From an uncultured Oscillospiraceae bacterium (lineage in GTDB: Bacteria > Bacillota > Clostridia > Oscillospirales > Oscillospiraceae): DNA of 64,000 nucleotides. A program made the translations under genes and the position numbers. The notes beneath the pieces were generated by a model. It was not told where the DNA came from, did no database searches, and saw nothing but the letters and a program-made list of their open reading frames with translations. Shown here piece after piece: positions 8,120 through 16,721 of the stretch. The stretch covers positions 33,900-97,899 of the forward strand of contig CAJUAC010000001.1 of the NCBI GenBank assembly GCA_910583885.1, given 5' to 3'. Position 1 is the first letter of the stretch; each line of letters opens with the position of its first letter.

Positions 8120-9865
8120 GTGTGCAGCATAGCGTTTATCAATACCTTACTGGCGCGCTTTTTCGGCGGCGAGCCAGAAAACGATGAGGAATCCGAGGCT
8201 GTCCAGGCACCAGCCCCCCCGCCGGAACCGGAACCTGCTCCGGTAAAGGCCCAGTATGAAATCCAGCTCTCCCCGGAGCACCCAGTCCGGCGGCTGTGGG
8301 ATCTCTCCTGCCATTATTCCGGCCCTATGCCGGGGCCTGAGCTCCGTTTGGATGAGCAAACCAGCGAGGAATTGACCGAAGCAGATGCCAACCGGGAGCT
8401 GCGCCGGCTTCAGCTGACGGTCAGCTCCTCGGCAAGCGAACGCCTGAGCCGCATCCAGCCCAAGCTGGACGAGGCGGCCGCCGCGCAGCTGCCGCCCCCA
8501 GCCTTCGACGCCAAGGTGGCCGTCTTCTTCTCCAGCGACAACCTGACTGCCTGGGTCCTGGCCTACCCGCCTCTGGGTGAGGGCGCGGCCCTCAGCCGGG
8601 GGATCCTGGACAAAGCCCTGGCAGAAAACCGGGTGCGCTTTGGTCTTGACGAGGCCCTGCTCGACAGCCTGCCCGATAACCCGGACCGCTATTTCCACTT
8701 CTTCCCTGTGGCACGGGGACAGAAGCCGGTCCACGGTGTGGATGGGTATGTGGTTGACCTCTTCCCCCGCACGATGGAGCGGGCGGTAAAGCCGGATGAA
8801 CAAAACCGGGTGGACTATGCGACCCTGGATTTTGTCCACAATATCGAGAAAGGCGGCGTGATCTGCAAGATCATCCAGCCGACCAAGGGCGTCCACGGCC
8901 GGACCGTGCAGGATCAGGCGATCCCCGCCAAGGACGGCCGGGATCCGTCGGTCCCCAAAGGCCGCAATACCGAGGTGTCCGAGGATGGCTGTGCGCTGCT
9001 GGCAACAAGCGCTGGCCATGTGGAGTTCAGCGGCCGCACCTTCCAGGTCCGGCCCCTGCTGGCAGTTTCCGGGAATGTGGATTTCTCCACCGGGAATATC
9101 AATTTCCTGGGGGATGTCTCCATCCGGGGGGATATCTGCTGCGGCTTCACTGTACGCGCCACGGGAAATATCACCGTGGGCGGCGTGGTGGAGGCCGCCA
9201 CCGTGGAGGCGGGCGGCGACCTGGTCGTGGCTGGAGGTGTGCAGGGGGATAACCAGGCCGTGATCCGGGCCCAGCGGAATATTTTTGTGAAATACCTGGA
9301 AAACTGCTCTGTCTATGTCCGGGAAACCCTGCATACTGACTGCATTATCAACTGCGATGTGTACTGTGACAGCGTCATAGAGGTCCGCTCTGGCCGTATG
9401 ACTGTCATCGGCGGCTGTATCCGGGCCGCTACAGAGCTCAACGCCGGCACGGTCGGTTCCCGGGCGGAGTGCCGCACGGAGGTCATTCTGGGCGGCCGCC
9501 CCTGTGAGACCTTCGACTACGACCTCCTGGTACGGGAGATCCGTGAGCTGGAGCAGGAGATGGAAAAGACCGAGAAACAGCCAGACAGCCCTAACAAGCT
9601 CAGCCGCATGAGCAAGATGCGTATGCAGCTGCTGATTAACAAGAAGAAGCTGGAGCAGTTCACCAAGGAGCGGGATCCCTCCCTCAAGGAGGGGGAAACC
9701 GGCGAGGAGGGAGAGGCGCCGAAGGCGTCGCCCCGCCGCCGCATGATCTGCGACACTGTCTACCCTGGCACCACGCTGACCATTGACAATGTCATCACCC
9801 GCTTTGAAGACAGACTCTCCCCCTGCCGGGCGGCGCTGGAAGGCGGGAAGATCCGTCTGATTTGA
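8120..9865 (+). CDS. FapA/DUF342 family polymer-forming protein
   Basis: About 580 aa. An N-terminal segment is followed by a Pro/Glu linker (PAPPPEPEPAPV), a middle domain, and then the FapA signature: a beta-roll rich in short Gly-turn repeats (GNVDFSTGNINFLGDVSIRG, ATGNITVGGVVEAATVEAGG) at roughly residues 310-450. A charged coiled coil (about 455-520) and a small end domain follow. DUF342 proteins are linked to flagellar assembly in some bacteria but occur in non-flagellate Clostridia too. The start is odd. The frame can open at GTG 8120, which lies inside the TAGGAGG ribosome site (8114-8120). The codon at the proper distance is ATA at 8129. It is followed by CheX- and CheY-like genes. 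Confidence 0.88.
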   Translation: MCSIAFINTLLARFFGGEPENDEESEAVQAPAPPPEPEPAPVKAQYEIQLSPEHPVRRLWDLSCHYSGPMPGPELRLDEQTSEELTEADANRELRRLQLTVSSSASERLSRIQPKLDEAAAAQLPPPAFDAKVAVFFSSDNLTAWVLAYPPLGEGAALSRGILDKALAENRVRFGLDEALLDSLPDNPDRYFHFFPVARGQKPVHGVDGYVVDLFPRTMERAVKPDEQNRVDYATLDFVHNIEKGGVICKIIQPTKGVHGRTVQDQAIPAKDGRDPSVPKGRNTEVSEDGCALLATSAGHVEFSGRTFQVRPLLAVSGNVDFSTGNINFLGDVSIRGDICCGFTVRATGNITVGGVVEAATVEAGGDLVVAGGVQGDNQAVIRAQRNIFVKYLENCSVYVRETLHTDCIINCDVYCDSVIEVRSGRMTVIGGCIRAATELNAGTVGSRAECRTEVILGGRPCETFDYDLLVREIRELEQEMEKTEKQPDSPNKLSRMSKMRMQLLINKKKLEQFTKERDPSLKEGETGEEGEAPKASPRRRMICDTVYPGTTLTIDNVITRFEDRLSPCRAALEGGKIRLI

Positions 9866-9921
9866 TGGGCCGGAGGCCTGCCCCTATAGAGGAGTACAAC
9901 ATGAAAGGAGGGAAAAACAGC

Positions 9922-10416
9922 ATGGATACCGCTATGTCCCAGCAGAACCTGGAGGAAATGCTCGATACCGTCGTACGGGAGGTGACGGAGAGTACCGCCG
10001 GCATACGGCTCTATCACGACACCCAGCCCCCCGCCGGTGATCTCTGCACCATCTATATCTCATTCCAAAAGGGTCTGCGTTCTAGCCTATCCCTGTGCGC
10101 GGAGGCCGCCATGCTGAAACGTATGACGCAGAATTTTATCCAGTCAGAAGACGTAACCCTCCAGGATCTGGAGGATTTCAGTAAAGAGTACTTTAACGTT
10201 GTGTGCGGGCGGGTCGCGGCGATCCTGTTCAAGACCACCAAGCTGGCCGCCCGCTTCAGCGTACCCGACTTCTATCAGGGGCGCTACAGTCCGGAGGGCT
10301 TCCGGGATCAATTTGTCCTCACCTACTCCAGCGACCAGCGGGAGAACGCGCAGCTAACCCACCATGTACCGCGCCGGGATGAGGACGAGGTAACAGCTAC
10401 GACTACCTTAACTTGA
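9922..10416 (+). CDS. CheX-like chemotaxis phosphatase-family protein
   Basis: A protein of 164 aa (184 if an earlier TTG at 9862 is used). It has a two-layer alpha/beta CheX-type fold by appearance: a conserved acidic helix with LQDLEDFSKEYFNVVCGRVAA, which resembles the E-x-x-N phosphatase motif (E and N in KEYFNVVCGR), and a strand ISFQKGLRSSLSLCAE. CheX and CheC dephosphorylate CheY-P. The ATG at 9922 follows AAGGAGGG at 10 bases; the ATG at 9901 also has GAGGAG upstream, so the start is uncertain. The next gene encodes a CheY-like receiver, its natural partner. Family assignment is fair, exact activity is inference. Confidence 0.75.
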   Translation: MDTAMSQQNLEEMLDTVVREVTESTAGIRLYHDTQPPAGDLCTIYISFQKGLRSSLSLCAEAAMLKRMTQNFIQSEDVTLQDLEDFSKEYFNVVCGRVAAILFKTTKLAARFSVPDFYQGRYSPEGFRDQFVLTYSSDQRENAQLTHHVPRRDEDEVTATTTLT

Positions 10417-10433
10417 CAGAAAGGGACGAAATC

Positions 10434-10799
10434 ATGGGAAAAAGAATAATGGTGGTGGACGATTCACGCATGGTTGAGCTCCAGATGAAAAACCTTCTGG
10501 AGGACACGGATTATGAGATAGTCGCCTACTGCCGCAACGGAGAAGACTCTATCGACACCTACGGCCAGATCCACCCGGACCTGGTGACAATGGATATTAT
10601 CATGCCCGGCATGGACGGCCTGGAGACAGCCCAGGCGATCCTGGAGAAGTACCCGGACGCGAAGATCATCATGGTCTCCTCCTTGGCCTACGAGGACACC
10701 TTCGACGAGGCCAAGACCATCGGCGCAAAGGGCTTCCTCGACAAGCCCTTCGACCGGGAGCGGCTGCTGGCAACCTTTGAGCAGGCACTCGCCGAATGA
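10434..10799 (+). CDS. CheY-like stand-alone response regulator receiver
   Basis: A 121-aa single receiver domain with no output domain. The acidic pair is in MVVDDSRM, the phospho-acceptor Asp in DLVTMDIIMPGMDG, the switch Ser pair in MVSSLAY and the conserved Lys in LDKPFD. All required residues are present. The ATG at 10434 follows AAAGGGACGAAATC; an earlier TTG at 10413 overlaps the previous stop but is poorer. It shares an operon with the CheX-like protein and the FapA-like protein; no kinase gene is adjacent. Confidence 0.92.
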   Translation: MGKRIMVVDDSRMVELQMKNLLEDTDYEIVAYCRNGEDSIDTYGQIHPDLVTMDIIMPGMDGLETAQAILEKYPDAKIIMVSSLAYEDTFDEAKTIGAKGFLDKPFDRERLLATFEQALAE

Positions 10800-10816
10800 C
10801 GCCCCACCGAAGCAGC

Positions 10817-10855
10817 AACCCGCGCGGGAACCTTGGGCGTTCCCACGCGGGTTTT
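10817..10855 (+). terminator. terminator after the CheY-like gene
   Basis: AACCCGCG-x-GGGAAC pairs with GTTCCC-x-CGCGGGTT, ending in TTTT. Confidence 0.85.
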
Positions 10856-10926
10856 CCACATTTGGGCCGCAGGGAAGCCTGCGGCCCGGCCAGCAACAAC
10901 AGCCGCAAATAAAGGAGGTTCCCACC

Positions 10927-11790
10927 ATGCCCACACCCCGCGTTGCCGCACTCCACGACCTGAGCGGCTTTGGCCGGTGCTCGCTGACAATTGTTATGCC
11001 CACCCTGTCCGCCATGGGGGTACAGTGCTGCCCCCTCCCCACCGCGTACCTCTCCACCCACACCGGCGGCTTCACAGGGAATACCTTTCTGGACCTGACA
11101 GACCAGATGGCCCCCGTCACTGCCCACTGGAAAAGCCTGCCCCTCACCTTTGACGCTGTTTTTACCGGCTTCATGGGCAGCAGCGCCCAGATCGCCCTGG
11201 CCGCAGACTTCATCCGCACCTTCCAGGGCCCCGGCTGCCTGGCGGTCGTGGATCCGGTCATGGGGGATCACGGCAGGCCCTACCGCACCTATACCCCCGA
11301 AATGTGCCAGGCCATGGCGGAGCTGGCCGCCCTGGCAGATGTGATCGTCCCCAACCGCACAGAGGCAGCGCTGCTGCTGGGCGTGGACTACGAATCACTG
11401 TCCCTGGACCAGGAGGCGGACTGCCGCCGCTGGGCCCAGGCCCTGAGTCTGGACGGGAGGCGGTCGGTGGTGCTCACCGGCGTCTCCCCGGCCCCCGGGA
11501 CAGTGGGCGCCATGTGCTTTGACCGGGCCACTGGCACTACGGAGATAGCCTGCGCGCCGCTGGCGCCAGGCAGCTTCCACGGCACGGGGGATCTTTTCGC
11601 CAGCGTCCTGGTGGGCGCACTGACAAAGGGGCAGCCCCTGGCTGCGGCGGCACAGCTGGCCGCGGAGTTTACCAGCCTGTGCGCCAGGCGCACGGGGAAA
11701 CAGGCCCTGCCTGCCCGGGAGGGCCTCGACTTTGAGCCGCTGCTATGGAAGCTGGGCGGCATGACCGGCGGGGAGGGATGGGAAGGATGA
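10927..11790 (+). CDS. pyridoxal/pyridoxamine kinase (PdxK/PdxY-like, ribokinase fold)
   Basis: A 287-aa kinase of the PfkB/ThiD-like superfamily. It begins VAALHDLSGFGRCSLT, typical of pyridoxal kinases, and has STHTGGF, DPVMGDHG and the anion-hole/catalytic motif GTGDLFAS. It would phosphorylate B6 vitamers to supply PLP; a hydroxymethylpyrimidine substrate cannot be ruled out. The ATG at 10927 follows AAAGGAGGTTCCCACC; a longer in-frame extension runs back into the terminator and is not used. The stop overlaps the thyA start (ATGA). Confidence 0.9.
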   Translation: MPTPRVAALHDLSGFGRCSLTIVMPTLSAMGVQCCPLPTAYLSTHTGGFTGNTFLDLTDQMAPVTAHWKSLPLTFDAVFTGFMGSSAQIALAADFIRTFQGPGCLAVVDPVMGDHGRPYRTYTPEMCQAMAELAALADVIVPNRTEAALLLGVDYESLSLDQEADCRRWAQALSLDGRRSVVLTGVSPAPGTVGAMCFDRATGTTEIACAPLAPGSFHGTGDLFASVLVGALTKGQPLAAAAQLAAEFTSLCARRTGKQALPAREGLDFEPLLWKLGGMTGGEGWEG

Positions 11791-12617
11791 GCTATGCAGA
11801 CGAGGTGTTTATCTCCGTCTGCCGGGAGATCCTGGCAAACGGTGTCTGGGACACGGACCGCACGGTCCGGCCCCGCTGGGCGGACGGCGCAAGCGCCCAC
11901 ACAGTGAAGCTATTTGGTGTGGTCAACCGCTACGACCTGCGCCGGGAATTCCCGGCTATGACCCTGCGGCGGACCGCTTTCCGCAGCTGTGTGGACGAGC
12001 TGCTGTGGATCTGGCAGAAGAAGTCCAATGACGTCCGCCAGCTGGGCAGCCACGTCTGGGATGCCTGGGCCGGTGAGGACGGCACCATCGGCAAGGCCTA
12101 CGGCTACCAGCTGGGGGTGAAGCACCAGTACAGCGATGGATGGTACGACCAGGTGGACCGGGTACTGAAGGATCTGCGGGAGAACCCCGCCAGCCGCCGG
12201 ATGGTGACGAACCTCTTCAACCACCACGACCTCTATGAGATGGGCCTGTACCCCTGCGCCTACTCCATGACCTTCAATGTCAGCGGCAGCACCCTCAACG
12301 CCATCCTGAACCAGCGCAGCCAGGACATGCTCACCGCCAGCAACTGGAACGTGTGCCAGTATGCTGTCCTGGTTCACATGCTCGCCCAGGTCTCCGGACT
12401 GGAGGCGGGGGAGCTGGTCCATGTCATCGCGGACTGCCATATCTACGACCGCCACGTGCCCCTGGTGGAGGAGCTGATCCGCCGGGAGCCCCGCCCGGCC
12501 CCCCGCTTTGTGATCGACCCGGCGGTGACGGATTTCTACGCCTTCACCCCCGGCAGCGTCCGTCTGGAGGGCTACGAGCCCTGGGATTTCCAGGGGAAAA
12601 TCGAGGTGGCCGTATGA
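11787..12617 (+). CDS. thyA: thymidylate synthase ThyA
   Basis: This enzyme makes dTMP from dUMP with methylenetetrahydrofolate. The catalytic Cys lies in YPCAYSMTFNV and the dUMP-binding RSQD in LNQRSQDMLTASNWN. Length is 276 aa; the region between the first helix and the active site is somewhat divergent from E. coli ThyA. The start overlaps the kinase stop by 4 bases. The next gene is folA, which recycles the dihydrofolate that ThyA produces, overlapping by 4 bases again. Confidence 0.95.
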   Translation: MSYADEVFISVCREILANGVWDTDRTVRPRWADGASAHTVKLFGVVNRYDLRREFPAMTLRRTAFRSCVDELLWIWQKKSNDVRQLGSHVWDAWAGEDGTIGKAYGYQLGVKHQYSDGWYDQVDRVLKDLRENPASRRMVTNLFNHHDLYEMGLYPCAYSMTFNVSGSTLNAILNQRSQDMLTASNWNVCQYAVLVHMLAQVSGLEAGELVHVIADCHIYDRHVPLVEELIRREPRPAPRFVIDPAVTDFYAFTPGSVRLEGYEPWDFQGKIEVAV

Positions 12618-13126
12618 ACGCCATCGCCGCAGTCAGTACCGCCTGGGGCATCGGGCGGGAGGGGGACCTCCTCTTCCATATCCCCGAGGATTTGAAGCGG
12701 TTTCGCGCCATGACCTCCGGCGGGACGGTCATCATGGGCCGGAAAACCCTGGATTCTCTGCCGGGTGGGAAGCCCCTGCCCAACCGGCGCAATTTGGTCC
12801 TGACCCGGGATTGTTCCTTCTCCCGCCCCGGCGTGGAGGCGGCCCACTCGGTGGAAGAACTCCTCTCCCTCATCTCCGGCAGTGGCCCGGACAGCGTCTG
12901 GGTGTGCGGCGGCGGGGAGGTCTACCGGCTGCTCCTGCCCTATTGCCGCCTCTGCTGCCTCACCCGGGTCTATGACGCGCCGGCAAGCGACACCTCTTTC
13001 CCGGATCTGGACCGGCTGGCGGACTGGCAGCTGCTGCACTCTGGCCCGGTCCTCCTCTCCGGGGAAACGGCCTATCAATTTGTAGACTATGCGCGCCGCA
13101 CCGCGCCGGGGGAAGCGCATGGCTGA
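12614..13126 (+). CDS. folA: dihydrofolate reductase
   Basis: 170 aa. It begins MNAIAAVSTAWGIGREGDLLF, with the catalytic acid in HIPEDLKRF, the NADPH-binding VIMGRKTLDSLP and the CGGGEVYRLLLPYC turn. It regenerates tetrahydrofolate used by ThyA. The start overlaps the thyA stop (ATGA), which shows coupling. The C-terminus is slightly short but contains the last strand (YQFVDYAR). Confidence 0.94.
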   Translation: MNAIAAVSTAWGIGREGDLLFHIPEDLKRFRAMTSGGTVIMGRKTLDSLPGGKPLPNRRNLVLTRDCSFSRPGVEAAHSVEELLSLISGSGPDSVWVCGGGEVYRLLLPYCRLCCLTRVYDAPASDTSFPDLDRLADWQLLHSGPVLLSGETAYQFVDYARRTAPGEAHG

Positions 13127-15167
13127 TTTGACCACCAATGTCCGGTACATCACAGGCATTGGCGAGCAGCGGGCCAAATCCCTCCAGAAGCTCCATATTA
13201 CCACCCTGCGGGATCTGATCTCCTATTTCCCCCGCGCTTACGATGACCGCCGCAGCTTCAAAAAAATCCAGGAGCTGGAGGATGGGGAGAGCGCCTGTGT
13301 GGAGGCTATGGTGGCATCCACCCCCACCCTCAGCCGTATCAGGGCGGGGCTGGAGCTGGTCAAGCTCCGGGCTGTGGACAACACAGGCGCGCTGGATATC
13401 ACCTTCTTCAACCAGCCCTACCGGAAGGACAGCCTCCATGCCGGGGAGACCTATACCTTCTTCGGCAAGGCCGAGGGGGCCCTGGCAAAAAAATCCATGA
13501 CCAACCCTGTTGTGGAGCAGGAGGGCGCCCGGCAGCTGACCGGACGGATCATGCCGGTTTATGCCCTCACCGCCGGTATCTCCCAGCTGATGCTGGTGCG
13601 GGCTGTGGGGCAGGGCCTGTCCGCCTGCCGGGGCCTGCTGCCCGACCCCCTGCCTGATGAGATCCGCCGTGCCCATCAGCTCTGCCGCATCGGCTACGCC
13701 TACGAAAAAATCCATTTCCCCGCCAACGAGGAAGAGCTGTCCATCGCCCGGCGGCGGCTGGTATTTGAGGAGCTGTTCCTGCTGGCCCTGGGCCTGCAGC
13801 GGCTGCGCCGCCGCCGGGATACGCTCTCCTGCCAGCCCTACCAGGACACCGATTTGACATGCTTTTACAACAGCCTCCCCTTCCCTCTCACCACTGCCCA
13901 GCGGCGCGCCATTGAGGAAATCTGTACCGATGTCGCTGCCGGCCGCCCTATGAACCGGCTGGTCCAGGGGGACGTGGGCTCCGGGAAGACCATGGTTGCC
14001 GCCGCTGCCATCGTCTGCGCGGTGCGCAATGGGAAGCAGGCGGCGCTGATGGCCCCTACAGAGATCCTGGCTGGGCAGCACTGCCGGGGCCTGTCCCCCC
14101 TGCTGGAGGGGCTGGGGATCTCCTGCGCCCTGCTGACCGGCGCAATGACCGCCAAGGCCAAGCGGGCTGTGCTGGCCGGCCTGGCGGACGGGTCGATCCA
14201 GGTTGCCATCGGCACCCATGCCCTCATCAGCGAAGGCGTGTCCTACCGGGACCTGGGCCTGGTGGTGACGGACGAACAGCACCGCTTCGGCGTAAACCAG
14301 CGCTCGGCCCTCTCCGCCAAGGGGGAACGGCCCCATCTGCTGGTCATGTCTGCTACCCCCATCCCCCGCACCCTGGCGCTGATGATCTACGGGGATCTGG
14401 ACGTATCGGTCATCGACGAGCTGCCGCCGGGCCGGCAGGCAATTGATACCTTCGCCGTCACCGGCGCTTACCGGCAGCGGTTCTACAAGTTCCTGTCCAA
14501 GGAGATTGCCGCCGGCCGCCAGGCCTACGTCATCTGCTCCATGGTGGGGGAGGACGGGGAAATCCCGGACGAGCGCAAAGCGGCAGTGGAGCACGCCAAA
14601 ACCCTCCAGGAGCAGGTGTTCCCGGAGCTGCGCGTGGGATGCGTCCACGGGCGGATGAAGCCCAGGGAGAAGGACGCGGTCATGGCCGCCTTTGCCGCTG
14701 GGGAGATCCACATCCTGGTCTCCACCACTGTAGTCGAGGTGGGAGTGGATGTCCCCAACGCCACGGTCATGGTCATCGAAGATGCGGACCGCTTCGGCCT
14801 CAGCCAGCTCCACCAGCTCCGGGGCCGGGTGGGCCGGGGGAAGTACAAATCCACCTGTATCCTGGTCTCCGACAACCGGAGCGAGGAGGCCAGGGCCCGC
14901 CTGAAGGTCATGACCCAGACTGGGGACGGCTTCAAAATCGCGGAGGAGGACCTGCGCCTGCGGGGCCCCGGCGATTTCTTCGGCCAGCGCCAGCACGGCC
15001 TCCCGTCACTGAAGGTGGCGGATCTCACCTGTGATGTGGCGCTGCTCAAGGAGGCCCAGCAGGCGGCACAGGATCTGCTGGGCCAGGATCCCGGACTGGA
15101 GGGCTGCCCCGTTACCACCCAGCGCCTGGCGGAGATGTTTGCGGCCAACGAAGGGGCGATGAACTAG
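13119..15167 (+). CDS. recG: ATP-dependent DNA helicase RecG
   Basis: A 682-aa replication-fork and Holliday-junction helicase. The N-terminal wedge/OB region (LELVKLRAVDNTGALDITFF) is followed by the helicase lobes: GDVGSGKT (Walker A), the RecG-type DEQHRFG box, SATPIPRT and the C-terminal QLRGRVGRG with the TRG element. It overlaps folA by 8 bases, which makes it the last gene of the pdxK-like/thyA/folA/recG transcript. Length and motifs are complete. Confidence 0.97.
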   Translation: MADLTTNVRYITGIGEQRAKSLQKLHITTLRDLISYFPRAYDDRRSFKKIQELEDGESACVEAMVASTPTLSRIRAGLELVKLRAVDNTGALDITFFNQPYRKDSLHAGETYTFFGKAEGALAKKSMTNPVVEQEGARQLTGRIMPVYALTAGISQLMLVRAVGQGLSACRGLLPDPLPDEIRRAHQLCRIGYAYEKIHFPANEEELSIARRRLVFEELFLLALGLQRLRRRRDTLSCQPYQDTDLTCFYNSLPFPLTTAQRRAIEEICTDVAAGRPMNRLVQGDVGSGKTMVAAAAIVCAVRNGKQAALMAPTEILAGQHCRGLSPLLEGLGISCALLTGAMTAKAKRAVLAGLADGSIQVAIGTHALISEGVSYRDLGLVVTDEQHRFGVNQRSALSAKGERPHLLVMSATPIPRTLALMIYGDLDVSVIDELPPGRQAIDTFAVTGAYRQRFYKFLSKEIAAGRQAYVICSMVGEDGEIPDERKAAVEHAKTLQEQVFPELRVGCVHGRMKPREKDAVMAAFAAGEIHILVSTTVVEVGVDVPNATVMVIEDADRFGLSQLHQLRGRVGRGKYKSTCILVSDNRSEEARARLKVMTQTGDGFKIAEEDLRLRGPGDFFGQRQHGLPSLKVADLTCDVALLKEAQQAAQDLLGQDPGLEGCPVTTQRLAEMFAANEGAMN

Positions 15168-15225
15168 GGCTCCTCCCTTCATGGGCGGCCTGCCCAACGG
15201 CAAAGGATCCCATCACCAGAGGCAA

Positions 15226-15259
15226 TCAGGCAGCAGCCCCTAGCGGGGCCGCTGCCTGA
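15226..15259. terminator. bidirectional terminator between recG and the convergent operon
   Basis: TCAGGCAGC pairs with GCTGCCTGA with an inner CCCC/GGGG stem. It separates recG from the converging gene that ends at 15271. Confidence 0.75.
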
Positions 15260-15270
15260 CGTTTCATTTC

Positions 15271-16353
15271 TTATTCCCCCCACGCCGTCAGGTCAAACTC
15301 ACAGCTGGGGTCGTTGGTGATCGACAGCTCGCGAACACGGCCCAGGCTATCCACCTCCAGGCGGCACAGGAACGCAAAGCCGCCCTTCCCATCCCCCAGC
15401 AGTAGGAGGCGGCGGCCCCGTCCGCCGGGGCTAGTGCCCGTGCCGGGGGCGCAGTGGGTAAGCCCAGCCTCCCCGAGATCCTGCCGTACCAGCTCCAGCA
15501 GGGCCATGGCATGTTCCAGGCCCTCCTGCCGGTTTTCCAGGAAGGTGACTGCGCAGTCACTGCGCAGCACCGGCCGCAGCCGCTCCACCCCACCGTGTTG
15601 GAAGAACCAGGCCAGCGCCTGCAAATCCGGCTCCTCGCCGAAGACCAGGCCGCCTGCGTAGATGCCAACCGCCACATCACCGGACAGGACACAGTAAGCA
15701 CTCACCACTGCACCGGGCCGGACATGGTCCTTCTGCGCCTCCGGCACCATCTCTATCGGGTGGCACAGCTCCACGTCCCCCATCCGGGTGGATACTGTGA
15801 CGCTGAGGAACTTTGTCAGGGGCTCCATGCCCAAAAAGGTCTCCCCCACCTTGGCGTCCTTCACCACGCCCTGGAGCAGGACCGTGTCCTGCTGGGCCTC
15901 CACCACGCCGCTGCTCTCCCCCAGATCGTAGGAGACCCGCAGGGGGAAGGCCGCCATGCCCAGCCGCAGCCGGGTCCCCTCCTCAATGGAGGGTAAAACC
16001 TCCGGGCAGACCAGATCCACCACCGCCCGGTCCTCCCCTTCGCCGCAGCGCACCAGCACCCGGCGGCTCATGGGGTCCGCGCCCGCAGGCGTCACATCCT
16101 TCACCACCTGGCACTCCCACACACAGGTGCTGGCGGCATGGGTGTCCATCCCCAGGAGCTCCTCCTGGCCGGTCTCCGGGTCGTTCATGGTGCGGATCAC
16201 CGCTACGGCGTCGCCCATGCGGTAGCGGTAGTAGTCCCCCCGGTAGCCCGCCACCCGCGCCCCCTCGGCCATGGCCAGGCCCGCCAGGCGGAACGCGTCC
16301 TCCGATTTCGCCGCGAGCTCCGCCAGACCGAAGCTGTCAAGCCGCGCCGCCAT
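15271..16353 (-). CDS. unrecognised 360-aa protein
   Basis: I do not recognise the family. The protein is soluble by appearance, with no signal peptide or membrane segment. It starts MAARLDSFGLAELAAKSEDA, and the middle is mostly beta (short alternating strands with VVKDVTPAG, RVLVRCGEGEDRAVVDLV). The C-terminal ~80 residues hold a Gly-rich turn (GRGRRLLLLGDGKGGFAF). Codon use matches its neighbours and it begins only 2 bases after the stop of the Dabb gene, so it is a genuine operon member. The operon context (guanine deaminase, Dabb protein) gives no firm clue. Confidence 0.85.
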   Translation of the reverse strand: MAARLDSFGLAELAAKSEDAFRLAGLAMAEGARVAGYRGDYYRYRMGDAVAVIRTMNDPETGQEELLGMDTHAASTCVWECQVVKDVTPAGADPMSRRVLVRCGEGEDRAVVDLVCPEVLPSIEEGTRLRLGMAAFPLRVSYDLGESSGVVEAQQDTVLLQGVVKDAKVGETFLGMEPLTKFLSVTVSTRMGDVELCHPIEMVPEAQKDHVRPGAVVSAYCVLSGDVAVGIYAGGLVFGEEPDLQALAWFFQHGGVERLRPVLRSDCAVTFLENRQEGLEHAMALLELVRQDLGEAGLTHCAPGTGTSPGGRGRRLLLLGDGKGGFAFLCRLEVDSLGRVRELSITNDPSCEFDLTAWGE

Positions 16354-16355
16354 GG

Positions 16356-16637
16356 TCAGACCTCATAGTCCACGGCCACGCGGTCTACCCGGATGGCCTT
16401 GCATAGCGCCGCCACCGCCACATGGCGCGGATCCGTCTTGTAGGCCTCCAAATCCGCCATGCTGTCGAAAGCGGAGATGAGAACCGCATCATAGTTGTCT
16501 GGTGCGCAATTGACGCCCACCTCCTGCTCCCGGATCTGGGGGATCACGCCATACAGGCCCCGCAGGCCGCTGAGGAACTGCTCCGCCTCCGCCTCGGTGC
16601 CGGGCTTGAACTTCCACATGACAATATGCTTTACCAT
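16356..16637 (-). CDS. stress-responsive A/B barrel (Dabb) domain protein
   Basis: 93 aa starting MVKHIVMWKFKPGTEAEAEQF, the classic Dabb opening (VKHIVxWKxK), with the central DAVLISAFDSMADLEAY and ending HVAVAALCKAIRVDRVAVDYEV. Members form dimeric ferredoxin-like barrels; roles vary. The ATG at 16637 follows AAAAGGAGCAGCACC. It is followed after 2 bases by the 360-aa gene. Confidence 0.9.
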   Translation of the reverse strand: MVKHIVMWKFKPGTEAEAEQFLSGLRGLYGVIPQIREQEVGVNCAPDNYDAVLISAFDSMADLEAYKTDPRHVAVAALCKAIRVDRVAVDYEV

Positions 16638-16664
16638 GGTGCTGCTCCTTTTCTTTTCGGAATA

Positions 16665-16720
16665 CATCCCTTTTTTGAGAAAAAGGTCAAAAAAGTGCTC
16701 CCTGCGAAGCTCTGCTTCGC
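16665..16720. repeat. dispersed AT-rich palindromic repeat, copy 1 (partial)
   Basis: Contains CATCCCTTTTTTGAGAAAAAGG then TCAAAAAAGTGCTC and a small GCGAAGC/GCTTCGC hairpin. It matches one arm of the repeat seen in fuller form at 19281 and 51589. Confidence 0.55.
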
Positions 16721-16721
16721 T

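Noticed and set aside
7563..8187. Overlapping plus-strand frames of 60-144 aa
   Set aside because: No ribosome sites, irregular composition, and they run across the -10 box and ribosome site of the FapA-like gene.
12960..14996. 678-aa frame opposite folA and recG
   Set aside because: Antisense shadow; recG motifs are complete on the plus strand.
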